Shown: positions 42,449 to 55,439 of the stretch, in pieces
How the letters are laid out: each line of letters opens with the position of its first letter
How positions within the stretch are numbered: position 1 is the stretch's first letter
Origin: Lota lota
Taxonomy: Eukaryota; Chordata; Actinopteri; Gadiformes; Lotidae
Assembly (NCBI GenBank): GCA_026745465.1
Contig: JACYXH010000783.1
Coordinates: forward strand, 2,752,501 to 2,816,500
Length of the DNA stretch: 64,000 nt
Reading direction: 5' to 3'
The notes under the pieces: generated by a model
Database searches by the model: none
Seen by the model: only the letters and a program-made list of their open reading frames with translations
What the model was told of the DNA's origin: nothing
Program-made: the position numbers and the translations under genes

Positions 42449-42722
42449 ATCTAACCCAGCAACCCAGAGGATCGGTTACTGGCTTGGCTGTCACTAGCTT
42501 CAGGGGCTGGTAGCTAGCACGCCAGGGCTAGCCATTGGATCAGCTCAGCAGGTTTATTACCAGCCTTGAAAGCTAATGACCAGCCAAGCCATTAGCTGAT
42601 CCAGCGGGTTGCTAGCCTCAGTGTCCTGCAGCCTTGGAAGCTAATGACCAGCCAAGCCAGTAGCTGATCCAGTGGGTTGCTAGACCCAGCGTTCTAGTTA
42701 CCAGCCCCGGTAGCTTACGACA
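42449..42722. repeat. Nested inverted and direct repeat cluster
   Basis: Direct units start cagccttgaaagctaatgac at 42561 and cagccttggaagctaatgac at 42629 (68 bp apart), with a decayed third start at 42702. The segment 42449-42509 is an imperfect reverse complement of 42561-42620 (ggcttggctg and cagccaagcc at the centre of each arm). Together they could fold into a stem of about 60 bp with a loop of about 51 bp. Confidence 0.75.
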
Positions 42723-43089
42723 GAAAATCCAGTAACCCAACAGTAAACACGCAACAAAAACAGAATCGTAATCGTAAAAAAACATAGATCACATGTGTGA
42801 TAAAAAACGATTGCAATTGTATTTGTTATATTTGTGTATGTAACTTTGTCGCTTACAATTAAGAAAAATTCATTTGATTGAAGAAAGTTTTTTACGAGAA
42901 ACATTTCCACATCTACAAATCAATTTTTACTTGGAAAATGCTTTAAGAATCAATTTTACTGCATTGTAAATTGACATGACATTTATCTGATGTAATTTGG
43001 AGGCTTGTAAAATAGCTGGCATTCAGGCATGGATGCAAAGCAATTCACATGAATCCACATACAATTAACCTCCCTCTGAGTAGGCAGAG

Positions 43090-43390
43090 GTGGGGTGGAG
43101 GGATGGTACGATGGGTGGAGGGATAGATGAATGGATGGGGAAGTGAATGGATGGAAGATTGTGTTGGTGTTAGGAAGATGGAGGTATGGAGGGGCCAGTC
43201 AGTGATCGATTGGAAGGAAGGAAGGAGGATGGATGGAAGGGAAAGAAGAGTGGATGCTTTGGAAGGATGGACGATGATTTGGTGGGTGGATGGATGGATA
43301 AGAGGATACATTGGTGGATTGATGGGTAGGTGCATGGATGGATGAATTAATGGATGGATGGGTGGGTGAGTGGGTGGATGGATGGAAGCA
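43090..43390. repeat. Degenerate GGAT/GGTG tetranucleotide tract
   Basis: About 300 bp dominated by ATGG, GGAT and GGTG words. The open frames on both strands are repeat products. Confidence 0.85.
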
Positions 43391-43740
43391 CATAGTTCGA
43401 TGACTGGAAGATTGAAGAGCTATATTTGAGTCTGTATGGGCAGCATAATAGTGAAGTTATGTAGCGAGCAGGAATGCATTGATTTCAACTCTGAATCAAA
43501 GATAAGACGGGTACATTCTGATTGTATTGACATTTCCAGTACTGTATGGATGCTCACCAGCTACCTGCTCTCTGGTCCTTGTTAACATGCACACAGGGGC
43601 CTCTAACTTTATTCATTTATGTCTTAAGCCAGTATAGTGCTTAGTGTAGCATACTGTAGTAGTCAATATTAGAATATAGAATTTAATCAAACCTCAAGTT
43701 CGATCTCTTAGTGTAGGATTACACCCAACACCCTGTCTAT

Positions 43741-44011
43741 TCTATCTCTCCTATTCTCTCTCTCACTTTTTTCTCTTTCTCTGATTTTCGGTCTCTCTCT
43801 GCCTCTCTTGCTCTGTTTCATCTTTCTCTCTCTCTCTCTTATCCCTTCCTCCCTTCACCCCTCCTTTCATCTATCCCTCCCTCCCTTAGCTTCCCCTATT
43901 CCTCTTGCCCTACATCCATCCCTGCCTCTACTTCCTTTGTCTGAATCTCTCTCTCTCGCCCTCTCTCATCCCTCTCTCTATATTTCCCTCTCCATTCTAC
44001 CCTTCACACTG
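43741..44011. repeat. Pyrimidine-rich tract
   Basis: CTCTCT and CCCTCC-rich sequence with T-rich interruptions, running directly into the 44.01 kb palindrome. Confidence 0.85.
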
Positions 44012-44057
44012 TCTCTCAGTATGTGAGCTATCGAGAGATAGCTCACATACTGAGAGA
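44012..44057. other. Perfect 21-bp inverted repeat with 4-base loop
   Basis: Left arm 44012-44032 (tctctcagtatgtgagctat then c) is exactly reverse-complementary to right arm 44037-44057; the loop is gaga. The stem includes non-repetitive sequence, so it is not explained by the flanking CT tract. Confidence 0.93.
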
Positions 44058-44145
44058 GGGGGAGCCCCCTCCCTCACCCCATCCCCTCCCTGTCTGCTCC
44101 ACTATCTGTCCCTCTCCCTCCACTGCCTCTGTATGGGCAGTATTT

Positions 44146-44147
<2 letters not shown>

Positions 44148-44235
<88 letters not shown>
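44148..44235. repeat. (CT)n microsatellite
   Basis: Uninterrupted CT array of about 88 bp. Confidence 0.97.
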
Positions 44236-44239
<4 letters not shown>

Positions 44240-45639
44240 GTGCTCAGCAGTAGTCTCCCTTTCAGCTGATGAATGGTTCGCTGCTCTTCCTCTCCTCAGC
44301 CACCAGATTTATGGCTCCTGTCTCACTGGGATGCTGTACGTGTGTGTTGAGGTGTGTGTGTAGGGAAGTGTGCATATTTGTAAGGTGTTTGTTTAACTGT
44401 GCATGTGGATGTGTGTGTGTGTGGGAGGGAGGGGCTGTGGAAGTCTGTATTTGTGATGTATTTTGCAATATTAGTGGTGTGTGTGTGTGTGTGTGTGTAA
44501 TACACTCTACTGTAGTCAGAAGTTGTAGTCACAACGTTCAAACTAAACATAGTAGGTCTTTGCCATGGACAGCATAACAAGTTGGATTCATCCACTGACT
44601 GAGCTCTGTACTCCATCATATTATCCCACTTCATGGAGTGGTAATGTTTCATAGACACGGAGAGCTGGCTACAGATAAAACAAATGGGTTTTGCAGACTA
44701 AAATAAATGGGAGACTTGGTGACTCGATGACAGAAAAACACGTCTATGGTTGTTTTCATTGGCAGTACCATAGATATCAAAACACAAACGCCTTGTCGCT
44801 TAGTAAGAACAATACCAAGGAAGTAGAAACTCAAATGTGTACCTACGCACACACATTGCATTCCAACCTGGGGAAGATATTAATCTCCTGAGGCTTATAA
44901 TAATAAAGAGATCGAAATGAGGCGGTTATTGCCCTTTTACGGAAAGGACTGTTTCGAGGTGTCACCGTGACAACAGACTCTCGGCCTTTGTGAACCAGGG
45001 TAACACTGAGTGAGTGAGTGAGAGCGAGAGAGCGAGAGAGAGCGAGAGAGAGAGAGTCACTCAGCAGGTGTGTTGTGCTGTCTTGCGGGGACCTGTGGGT
45101 ACTCGTAGGGACCGGGGGACAAGACAGGGGGGAGCACTGCAAGAGAAGGATTAAACAGACAAACACACACAGGCTAATGGCAAAAATACACATACACAGA
45201 TGAACATGTGTGCCGGTGTGTACACAAGCGAAGCTACCATGCTTGACGACAAAAATAAATAAATAAACATGCTTGCACACACATACCCACACACACAGAT
45301 ACACCACACACACACAGTCTCCGAGATTTTGTCTTGTGCCATCGTGTGAGTGGGTCAGAGGTGGTACACAGAGTCCTTAGATCGCCAAGTGTCACGTCCC
45401 ACAACAGTTTGCTTGACTCATGGGCTCCACGGCAGGGTTGTCCAGCTTTTGAGCTAACGTCTGTCGCAACTGTAGCTACGGAGGCGTATATTTACAGCAT
45501 GAAACACCTTCCATTGAGTTAAAACAACAACTCTTAATCTCTATGAGGGATTATGAGGGTCTCTCTCTCTGTCTAATATACAACTGAGGAACATACTGTG
45601 GTGTCTCTCCATACATACGCCTACACACTCGCCATGTCT
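44236..45639. other. Non-coding stretch; no gene recognised
   Basis: It contains short GT runs (about 44477-44498) and a GTGA/GCGAGA purine run (45008-45058). No coding signature was seen. Confidence 0.55.
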
Positions 45640-45641
45640 CA

Positions 45642-45708
<67 letters not shown>

Positions 45709-45760
45709 GTACATACATACATACATACATACGCACAAACATACATACGCACAAACACAC
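45640..45760. repeat. Compound (CA)n-(CATA)n array
   Basis: A CA array of about 60 bp is followed by about seven ACAT units and degenerate CGCACAAACATA words. Confidence 0.95.
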
Positions 45761-46699
45761 AAGCAAAATCTCTCTCTCTCTCACACACACACACACCTCC
45801 TGGGGCTTGGTGAGTACCCTTGGCGGTCGTGGGATTTGATTTCCTAGTGAATAACTAGCAGACACTCTACAGTCTCGGCCTACAGTACAGAACAAAGGAG
45901 CCGTACTATAGGCGAGATGTTGAGTCAGCGTGACACTTTTCACTTCTTATAAGATAGCCCGTTCCCTTGTCTTGCCTTGCCTGTCTACAGTGATCCGGTG
46001 GTCCATTGGGAACAGCAAGGCGCAATGTGTTGTCTACTCCAGAACTAGCAAACACGCTGAGAGTCTGCCGTGCAGTGAAATAATCCAGACAATAAATTGA
46101 ACCCACGTGTGGTGAAAACACTTGTTGTTAGAGGGACAGTCCTCTTGTGTTGGCGTCTAATGTGGGTGAGTCCTTGACCAGGCTAGATAGACCAGGCATA
46201 AATAAACCACCTCTACGAATAAGCGATCCCGTCTTGAGCAACGGTTAAAGAAAAAGAGGAACGTTTATTTGTTCTTTGCAAATGTTCTCTGACCAGCAGC
46301 TGTCATCACAGCTTCCCTGCTTCGTCTCAATGAGACTAACCTGGTTAAACAAAGGTAAAGCGAAAAAGATAAATATTTTTTAATATATCTATAAATATAT
46401 ATATATTGTTCGTCCACGATAAAACCCCTGCATCATCGGCACTATTGTTAGCTCCCAAAAGTGCTGATGGTTCCTAGCTTGTTTGTGGACTTTTATTTAG
46501 GTGTAGATTTTAATAAGCACCGACCTTGGGATTTGCATATGTGCTCCTAGAAGCGTATTCTCTGTTTTGAGGATGGTTCCCAATGGAGATTTATTTTGCT
46601 TTTACTCTGTAACACGTTAGAGTTTCGCTGAGAGAAAGGGTTGTTTCATACTAAAACAAGAAGTCAAAGCCATGCTAGTAGTTTCATAACATGCAGAGG

Positions 46700-46870
46700 A
46701 AAACATCTCTCTACATCTCTTTCTCTCTGTCTGTTTGTCTGTCTCTCTGTCCGTCTCTCTTTCTTTCTCTCGCTCTTTCTCTCTATCCCTGTCTCTTTCT
46801 TTCTTTCTTTCTTTCGCTCTCTCGCTCTCTCGCTCTCTCGCTCTCTCTCTTTTTCTCACTCTCTCCCCCC
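46700..46870. repeat. Pyrimidine-rich tract with CTTT and CGCTCTCT units
   Basis: It contains about five CTTT units followed by about four CGCTCTCT units. Confidence 0.88.
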
Positions 46871-47502
46871 GTCTTCCCGCCAATCCTGCAAGCTGACCTG
46901 ATCAGCGTTGTCATTTTCAAACAAGAGAGCGTGGCGGAGAATACATGCATGTGAGGCAGGAAAGAGGAGGTTCAAATGTTGTGTGTGTGTGTGTGTGTGT
47001 GCACTATAGGATAAGGTGTTGAATCAGCTACAGTCCTGGCAAGCACTACCCGTAATTACATTTATACAAAATCTAGATGAAGGGAAATGGAAGTTGTTTT
47101 AATTTCCTTAGTGTAAAAGAGGGTATGTGGCATTTAGCTGTTTTTTTCTTTGTCTAATGAAACGCTCACCATATCAATAGAACAGACTATGGAAGCACAG
47201 GTGAAATAGTACATGGCAGAGGAAAAAGAGGGAAGATTGCAGAGCGGAAAATGAAAAACATGCTTTTTGTTTTAGGCTCATTTCTTTCTTTTAATCAGCG
47301 CTCCATCGAAGTGGTTTTATATTTAGTACATTGGTTCTGTCGCACTGAGCGGGATGAAAGATGGGTTAAATTAAAATAAAATAAAAACCACTGCCTCCCC
47401 CCCTCCCCCACCAACCCACACACCTCCCACGCTGCCGCCATTACCTCCATACCTTCACGGAACAAAGTCTCATCAACTTTTCATTCAGGGTTTTGTTTCA
47501 CA
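46871..47502. other. Non-coding stretch upstream of the nrxn2 leader
   Basis: A GT run lies at 46980-47001 and an AT-rich segment follows. No exon was recognised before the candidate acceptors. Confidence 0.5.
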
Positions 47503-47635
47503 GGAAGCTCTTTCAGATTCATTTGAGCACATTCCCTTGAATTTCAACATTGTTTTCTGCGTTGAATGTGAATACACCCTCAATGTTTGTGACTTCATAT
47601 TTAATGGTGACCCTTTGTTTGATTTCTGTTTTCAG

Positions 47636-48346
47636 AAACACAGCAAGAGGATGAGGGAACCCAGGAACCTGTGCAAGAATCGGGTTTGACGACAAGGTGT
47701 GGAGGGCGTCTGATAGCCATGAACGCACGTAGCTGTAACACTCTGCCGTATTCGTCCTCAACATCCCTCCTCTGTCTTCCTGCTCTCTCTCACTCTCACT
47801 GATCCCTGCATCCCTAAAGGAAAAATATCGGATAACTCCTCCCAATTCAAAAAACTGCAAAGAAATCCGGGAGTTTCTTCCACCATCATCGGAATTCAAG
47901 AAACTAGGATTCTATTTTCGGCTCGAGTTTGTCGGCTTTGCTTAAATTAGCTCATCTCTTGCTCCCGTCTCCCCTCTCTTTTCCATCTTTTTCTCTCTCT
48001 CTCTACCCCTTCTTCCTCTTCACACTCCTCAAAACTCCCGGAGGCCTCGACCAATGGAGAGACAGAGGAGAGAGTCAGGATAAGGAAGAGAAATAGAGCT
48101 TTGAAAAGGGGAAAGAAAAACTGCTGATTGGTTAGAAATTGGAAATTGGAATCTTCGAAATAGTGAGGAACATTTTGGCCCAGTAACCTTTCCAATTTCA
48201 CTTTGGTATTAAATACCATCTTTTTCAAACTCCCACGCTAGACACTCCCAAACTAATTCCGAATTTGTCGGTTGCTTTCTCTCGAATTTGGACTCTTGAC
48301 AGCGGCAGTCTAAAACACACAAATCCAACCCAGGGGGACATTGAGC
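47636..48346 (+). other. Probable 5' leader of nrxn2, with candidate 3' splice acceptors upstream
   Basis: Two good acceptor-like strings lie before the exon: TTTGATTTCTGTTTTCAG ending at 47635 and GTTTTGTTTCACAG ending at 47503. A third pyrimidine-rich stretch ends in AAAG at about 47819. If an upstream non-coding exon exists, as in other alpha-neurexin genes, one of these would begin the leader shown here. The leader carries a short upstream reading frame (ATG at about 47652, 12 codons) and a CT-rich stretch at 47960-48020. No TATA-like core promoter was recognised, so the true 5' boundary is unknown. Confidence 0.35.
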
Positions 48347-49058
48347 ATGACGAGGGGTGTGAGGTCCATGTGCTGGCCCCTGTGGCCCCTGGCTCTCCTC
48401 CACCTCCTCACCGCGGTGAGGATGCTGGAGTTTGGCGGCGCGCCGGGCCAGTGGGCGCGCTACAGCCGCTGGGAGGCGGGCTCCGTGGGCGAGCTGAGCT
48501 TCAGCCTGAAGACCAACATCAGCAAGGCGCTGGTCCTCTACCTGGACGACGGCGGCAACTGCGACTTCATGGAGCTGCTGGTCGCCGGCGGGCGGCTCCA
48601 GCTGCGCTTCGCCATCCACTGCGCCGAGCCCGCCTCCCTGCACATGGAGACGCCTGTGGACGACGACCGGTGGCACATGGTGCTGCTGACGCGCAACTTC
48701 CGCGAGACGCTGCTGATGGTGGACGGCGAGACCAAGGTGGCGGAGGTGAAGTCCAAGCGGAAGGAGATGGCTGTGGTCAGCGACCTGTTTGTCGGGGGGA
48801 TCCCGCCCGACGTGCGCCTCTCGGCCCTCACGTCCAGCACGGTCAAGTACGAGCCCCCGTTCCTGGGCCTCATCTCCAACCTGAAAGTGGGCGAGATGCC
48901 CCCCGCGCTGCTCAACAGCATGGGCATCCAGAGCGACCTGGAGTACCTGTGCACCAAGCAGAACCCCTGCCTCAACGGAGGATTCTGCTCCATCCAGTAC
49001 GGCGAGGTGCACTGCGACTGCACCCACACGCGCTACAAAGGGAAATACTGCAAGGAAG
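48347..49058 (+). CDS. nrxn2: Neurexin-2 alpha, first coding exon (signal peptide, LNS1, EGF-A); partial gene
   Basis: Alpha-neurexins are presynaptic single-pass adhesion receptors whose extracellular LNS and EGF domains bind postsynaptic partners. This exon encodes 237 codons plus one base. Residues 1-27 form a signal peptide with a Leu-rich core (PLWPLALLHLLTAV). Residues about 28-199 are LNS1, starting LEFGGAPGQWARY and containing ALVLYLDDGG, DDRWHMVLLTR, SDLFVGGIPPDVRLSAL and VKYEPPF. Residues 202-235 are EGF-A with six cysteines spaced C-X5-C-X5-C-X8-C-X1-C-X9-C. An N-glycosylation sequon (NIS) lies at Asn57. The wording of these motifs is closer to vertebrate neurexin-2 than to neurexin-1 or -3, as I recall those families. 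The start is the ATG at 48347, with A at -3; an in-frame ATG at 48368 has a poorer context and would shorten the signal peptide. The exon ends GAAG|GTAGGA in phase 1, just after EGF-A, where splice site 1 lies in neurexins. It is far more GC-rich than its surroundings. The a/b paralogue is unresolved. Confidence 0.93.
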
Positions 49059-49064
49059 GTAGGA
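49059..49064 (+). other. nrxn2: 5' splice donor of the nrxn2 first coding exon
   Basis: The sequence GAAG|GTAGGA gives a usable GT donor directly after the last EGF-A cysteine and KE residues. Reading through would add a non-neurexin tail and a stop at 49124-49126. The resulting exon phase (1) and position after EGF-A fit alpha-neurexin gene structure. Confidence 0.8.
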
Positions 49065-49480
49065 CACCTTGTTTTCTGCCTTCAGCTATTGTGCTTTTTG
49101 GTCATTGGACCTTGCATAGTTCTTAGAGTTCTTGCTTTCAATGGATAATGTCCCAGAATGGCATGACTTGCTGGAGTTTCTGCCAAAGTGGGAGGGTCCA
49201 CCCCCCGATGTATTATGGGTAGATAAACTCCAGCCAACCCGTTGGTACAGGTGGACAGATCCGCGTGTGATGTCACTGGAAGCTTTTAATCTGTAAACCT
49301 TTGCGACTTGCGAAGGGAAACACTGCATCGTCTCTCCAGGCTTCGACCTTTTCGCTTTTTAGTATTTTCCGAGTCCACGGCTCCCGTGGCCACCCACCCA
49401 CTGCGGCGCCCGGAGCGTAGCGCCCGCCGTCACCCTCGCCCGCCGTCAGCACCTACTTAGAGAAACGGGACACTGCGAGA

Positions 49481-49498
49481 GAAAAAAAAAAAAAAAAA
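49481..49498. repeat. Homopolymer A run, about 18 bases
   Basis: It follows a short CpG-bearing stretch (about 49375-49445) early in the intron. Confidence 0.9.
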
Positions 49499-49956
49499 GC
49501 CCCGCGCGTAAAAGTACAAGGTGTGCGGCTCTGATGGCTCTAAATTATTCCAATGTAGTCGTTTCTTGACCTTTCCCTGTTCCTTACCGCGAGGTAGTGG
49601 AGAGAGCGTCTTCCTGCCTTTCCTTTTTTTGGTGTATCGCTGCAGGGGCCACAAGTAGGTAGCGGGGGAAGTATGCGGAGAGAAACACAGAGGGAGGACA
49701 GGGGGCCTAGCGCAGGGTGTGTGAGGAGGTGACCCCCTTTGCAAGTTTTGTCTGCTGACAGAAGGTATTTGTGGGCAGGGGAAGTGTTTTGCTGACTTAA
49801 AGAATGAGGCTTAGTTGTCGTCTTTGTTTACCTTCTTGATAGTTTATTTTGGGGGGGGTTGGGGGGGGGACTTCTTTGTATTTCTGTAGGGATTCTGTGT
49901 CCGTTTGAAGGGTTTCGGTTGACTGCCGTCCCCTCCAGGCTTTCAACACGTGCGAG

Positions 49957-49957
<1 letters not shown>

Positions 49958-49987
<30 letters not shown>

Positions 49988-50010
49988 GCACACACACACA
50001 CACACGCACA
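49958..50010. repeat. (CA)n array with CACG interruptions
   Basis: CA repeats broken by GCACGCG words over about 50 bp. Confidence 0.92.
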
Positions 50011-50394
50011 TGCACAAAATTACCTACTCATTAAATATAATAAGCTAACTTTCTTTACTCCTGTGAATGTTTAGTCGCCACCAGTATAAAATTGTGGTTG
50101 TACTGGCAGCTCCCTCCCTTTTGAATACACTCATTGAGCATTGAGATAATAGACTAAAATAACAACATAATATATAGTATAAGTGCCGTTGTTGTGTTCT
50201 TTATATTAGTTTTTTCTCTCCTCCCCTCTCCTCAATCGTCTCCCCTCCTCCTGTCTGCTCACTCCTCTCCTCTTACAATCCCCTGCCTCCCTCTCTCCTC
50301 CGACACATCCTATTTACATATCTGTGTTGGCTCTCTAACCCCCCCCCACTCCCTCATCTCCCCCAGCTCCTAACACACATACGCTCATCATGTG

Positions 50395-50990
50395 TCTCTC
50401 TGCCTCAATTTATCTTGTTCTCTCGCTCAGTCTCCTACTCTATTTCTCTCTCTCTCTTTCTCTCTCTCTGTCTCTCTCTCCCCTCCTTCGCTGTGTGTCT
50501 CTCTCTCCTCTCCTCTACCTTTTTGTGTCTCTCTATCTCTCCCTTCCCCCTCTATCTCTGTGTCTCAAGAAAGCTGCCTTGTCCAACCCCATCCAACCCC
50601 CCACCTCCCACCAGTAATCTCTCACCTTCTCCTGCTGTCAGCACTTCCTGCTCCAACCCTCCAACCCTCCAACCCTCCCTCATTCTCCTCCGCCTCCTCC
50701 TCCTCCTCCTCTACCTCTGCCTCCTCTTCTTCTTCCAATCTTGAGTCCCTGGGCTATGTTCCACTACCCTCCATCCAACCTCCCTGCACCCACAAATACT
50801 CTCTGTCGCTTTCTATCGCTCTGTCTCTCTCCCTCCCCTATTTGTCTCTTTCTCTCTCCGTCTTGCTCTGTCTCTTTCCCTTTCTCTGCCTCTCTTTTGT
50901 CTCTCTCTTTCTGTCTCTCTCTTTCTGTCTCTCTCTTTCTCTATATATTCCTTTCTGTCTATCTCTCTCTCTCTCTCTCTGACTTTCTCC
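50395..50990. repeat. Pyrimidine-rich tract
   Basis: CTCTCT, CCTCCT and CTTTCT words dominate about 600 bp, including a (CCT)n run near 50690-50715. The long + frame here is low-complexity. Confidence 0.88.
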
Positions 50991-51416
50991 TTCCCTTTCT
51001 GATGTTTCGGGTTTGTTCGCCCCTTCCGCTCGAGGTGGGACAGTGATGGATACGGCGAGTAGCGGGCATTTACATCAACGCCCCCCCACCGACGCCACAA
51101 CCGACGCCATTTGGCGGAGAGTAGACTCGATGGATGTGTGCTTTAATGTTTGACCTGAGAAAATAAATAAAAAGAAACGAACAAGAACAAAAACAACAAA
51201 ACCAAACAGTCTGGTCACCCTCTCCATCTCTCCGCTGCCTGCCGTTGAGTTGTTGTCGTCTGTGGCGGACCTGTGGTATCGCACACACGTGCACACACGT
51301 GCACACACAGTCACACGCACATCACACTAGAGCTGGCAAAGAAAGAAGCCGTAATATATCAAAACATATATCGCTCTACATATCGTCAACATCTGCCTCT
51401 GGATCTTTTTTTGTTC

Positions 51417-51740
51417 ATTCTCTGTCTCTCTCTATCACAGCATCTTTCTCCAGCCCTCTCTCGCTCTCTCTCTCTGGCTCTCCTAGTCTGTCTCATGGCT
51501 CCCTCTTGATCTTTTTCTAATAGTCTCTCTCATAATCTCTCTGTCTCTTTCTCTTGTGTTCATAGTCTCTTTTATCTCTATTTATAATAGTCTCTCTCTC
51601 TCTCTTTCTCTGTCTGATGTTCTCTCCCCCTCTCTGTTCATCTGTTTCTAATAGTATCTATCCATTGCTCTCTCGCTCTCTTTCTGTTGCTCTCTGTATG
51701 TGTGATGCTCTCTCTGTGTTGCTGTGTCGTTCTGCTGGTG
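51417..51740. repeat. CT-rich tract
   Basis: CTCTCT and TGTCTC words over about 320 bp. Confidence 0.85.
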
Positions 51741-51814
51741 TCTCAGAGCTGCATACCAATCACAGCCACCATGACTGCAAGACCCTCTTGTCCTTTTGAT
51801 TGAGCAAGCAGGCT

Positions 51815-52080
51815 GGGTGAGAGAGAGATAGATGCAGAGAGAGAGAGCGAGGGTGAGTGATGCAGATGGTGAGAGGGAGGTGAGGGAGAAGGATAGAGAT
51901 GCAGAGAGAGAGTTTTAAAAGATAAATAGAGATACAGAGAGAGGGTGTGGGAGAAAGAAGGAATGTAGGAGAGGGATAAAGAGAGACAGATAGTGATACA
52001 GAGAGAGAATGGGGGAGAGAGGGAAAGGAATACAGAGAGAGTGAGATACAGTGGGGGAGAGAGATTGAAAGACGGCGCAA
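51815..52080. repeat. GA-rich tract facing the CT-rich tract
   Basis: GAGAGAGA, GATAGAGA and GATACAGAGA words over about 265 bp. The composition is complementary to the tract at 51417-51740, about 75 bp away. Confidence 0.85.
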
Positions 52081-52287
52081 GGAAGGGGAGGGAAAGATTG
52101 ATTTTAACAGCTCTTTATTTGAAAGTAGTCTCAGATAACAGAACTGAGATTATATGTATACAAAGGACATTAGAACATAGACATTTCATTTTGAAAAGAA
52201 AAGGACGGAAAAAACAAGATGAATGAAGATAGAGAGTTTAAAAACTGTGTTTTAGGTTTGTGAGGAACAGTGAATTGGGTCATTACA

Positions 52288-52289
<2 letters not shown>

Positions 52290-52323
<34 letters not shown>
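52290..52323. repeat. (TG)n microsatellite
   Basis: TG array of about 34 bp. Confidence 0.96.
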
Positions 52324-52324
<1 letters not shown>

Positions 52325-52896
52325 GGAAGAGCTGGCATTTGCTCTCTACCTTGCACATGGATAACAATATAAAGGTATTTCTCTCTTCTCCCCTTAGTTC
52401 TTTTCATACCACTTCAGACTTCACATATTGCCGCTTTGATTGTGTCGCTGTTTGTGTCTTGTTCATGGAAGGCAACAACCCACGCTAACACACGCACGCA
52501 CGCACGCACGCAAGCACACACAGCTTGTTCATCTAATAGCATACAAATCAACATGCTGTGTACAGAATCTCAGAGAAGCGTTCTGTTCCCCAACAACAAA
52601 GGTTCCACTGGCTGGAGAAACGGGTGTGAAATATCAAACAGTGGAGGAATATCTCATTCATGGAGGGAGGTATTTTCAAGATATAGAATATATGGTGGGG
52701 AGAGTAAAAAGCAGGCGCTGAAGTGCATCTGGAGGCCAGTGAAAGTGGGAATAGGTTTGTTTACCACCATGATGTGTCCATCATTCTCTCTATATAGCTC
52801 TAACTTTCTCCATATCGCTCTGTAACTATCCATGTCTCTCTCTCACTCTCTTTATATCCGTCTCTCTCTCTATCTCTCTATCTCTGCCTCTCTCTC

Positions 52897-52899
<3 letters not shown>
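52324..52899. other. Intronic stretch; no exon recognised
   Basis: A short (CACG)n run lies at about 52491-52512. The 129-codon frame at 52436-52825 has no recognisable domain. Confidence 0.5.

Positions 52900-52934
<35 letters not shown>
52900..52934. repeat. Homopolymer C run, 35 bases
   Basis: Thirty-five consecutive C after a CT-rich segment. Confidence 0.95.
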
Positions 52935-54995
<2,061 letters not shown>

Positions 54996-55439
54996 AAAAG
55001 AGGGCGTGAGTATGAGAGAGATTGTGATAAGGTAAGCTAAGAGGAAGGGAGAGAGAGGTTTGAAGAGAGAAAGAGAGGGTTTTGATGATGAGCGACAGAA
55101 GGAGAGGGGGGGAAGTGAGTCAGACAGAGACTGAGGAGCAGTGATGGTTTGAAGAAACGAAAGCCAAATGAGAGCAATTGTCAGAAAACCTCACCCTTGT
55201 GTGTTGAGTGAAACTTGTTTTTCGTTCTTCCCCCAAAAATGAGCAATTTGCTCGCATGGTGAGTGATGAAGCGGTGGAGAGGTTTCTATGGCAACTGGGG
55301 GAAGAGGAGGGAGCGTGGTGTGCAGAGGGGTTGGTGGGGTGGGGGGGTGGGGGAGGGGTTCAGAGAGCAGAGGACAGAGATGGAAGTGATGCATCATGCT
55401 GGTAATTGCATTAACCTACTGGACCTCATCCACCAAGAC

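Noticed and set aside
43045-43393. Overlapping frames with PSTH/SIHP repeats
   Set aside because: They derive from the degenerate GGAT tetranucleotide tract.
47519-47899. 126-codon minus-strand frame upstream of nrxn2
   Set aside because: It is non-repetitive, but no domain was recognised and it lies antisense to the probable nrxn2 leader. Not supported without conservation.
48209-49027. 272-codon minus-strand frame and overlapping + frame 48265-49062 across the neurexin exon
   Set aside because: These are shadows of the true + frame in GC-rich DNA. Only the 48347 frame shows LNS and EGF motifs.
50392-50982. 196-codon + frame after the neurexin exon
   Set aside because: Translation of a CT-rich tract; it does not resemble neurexin LNS2.
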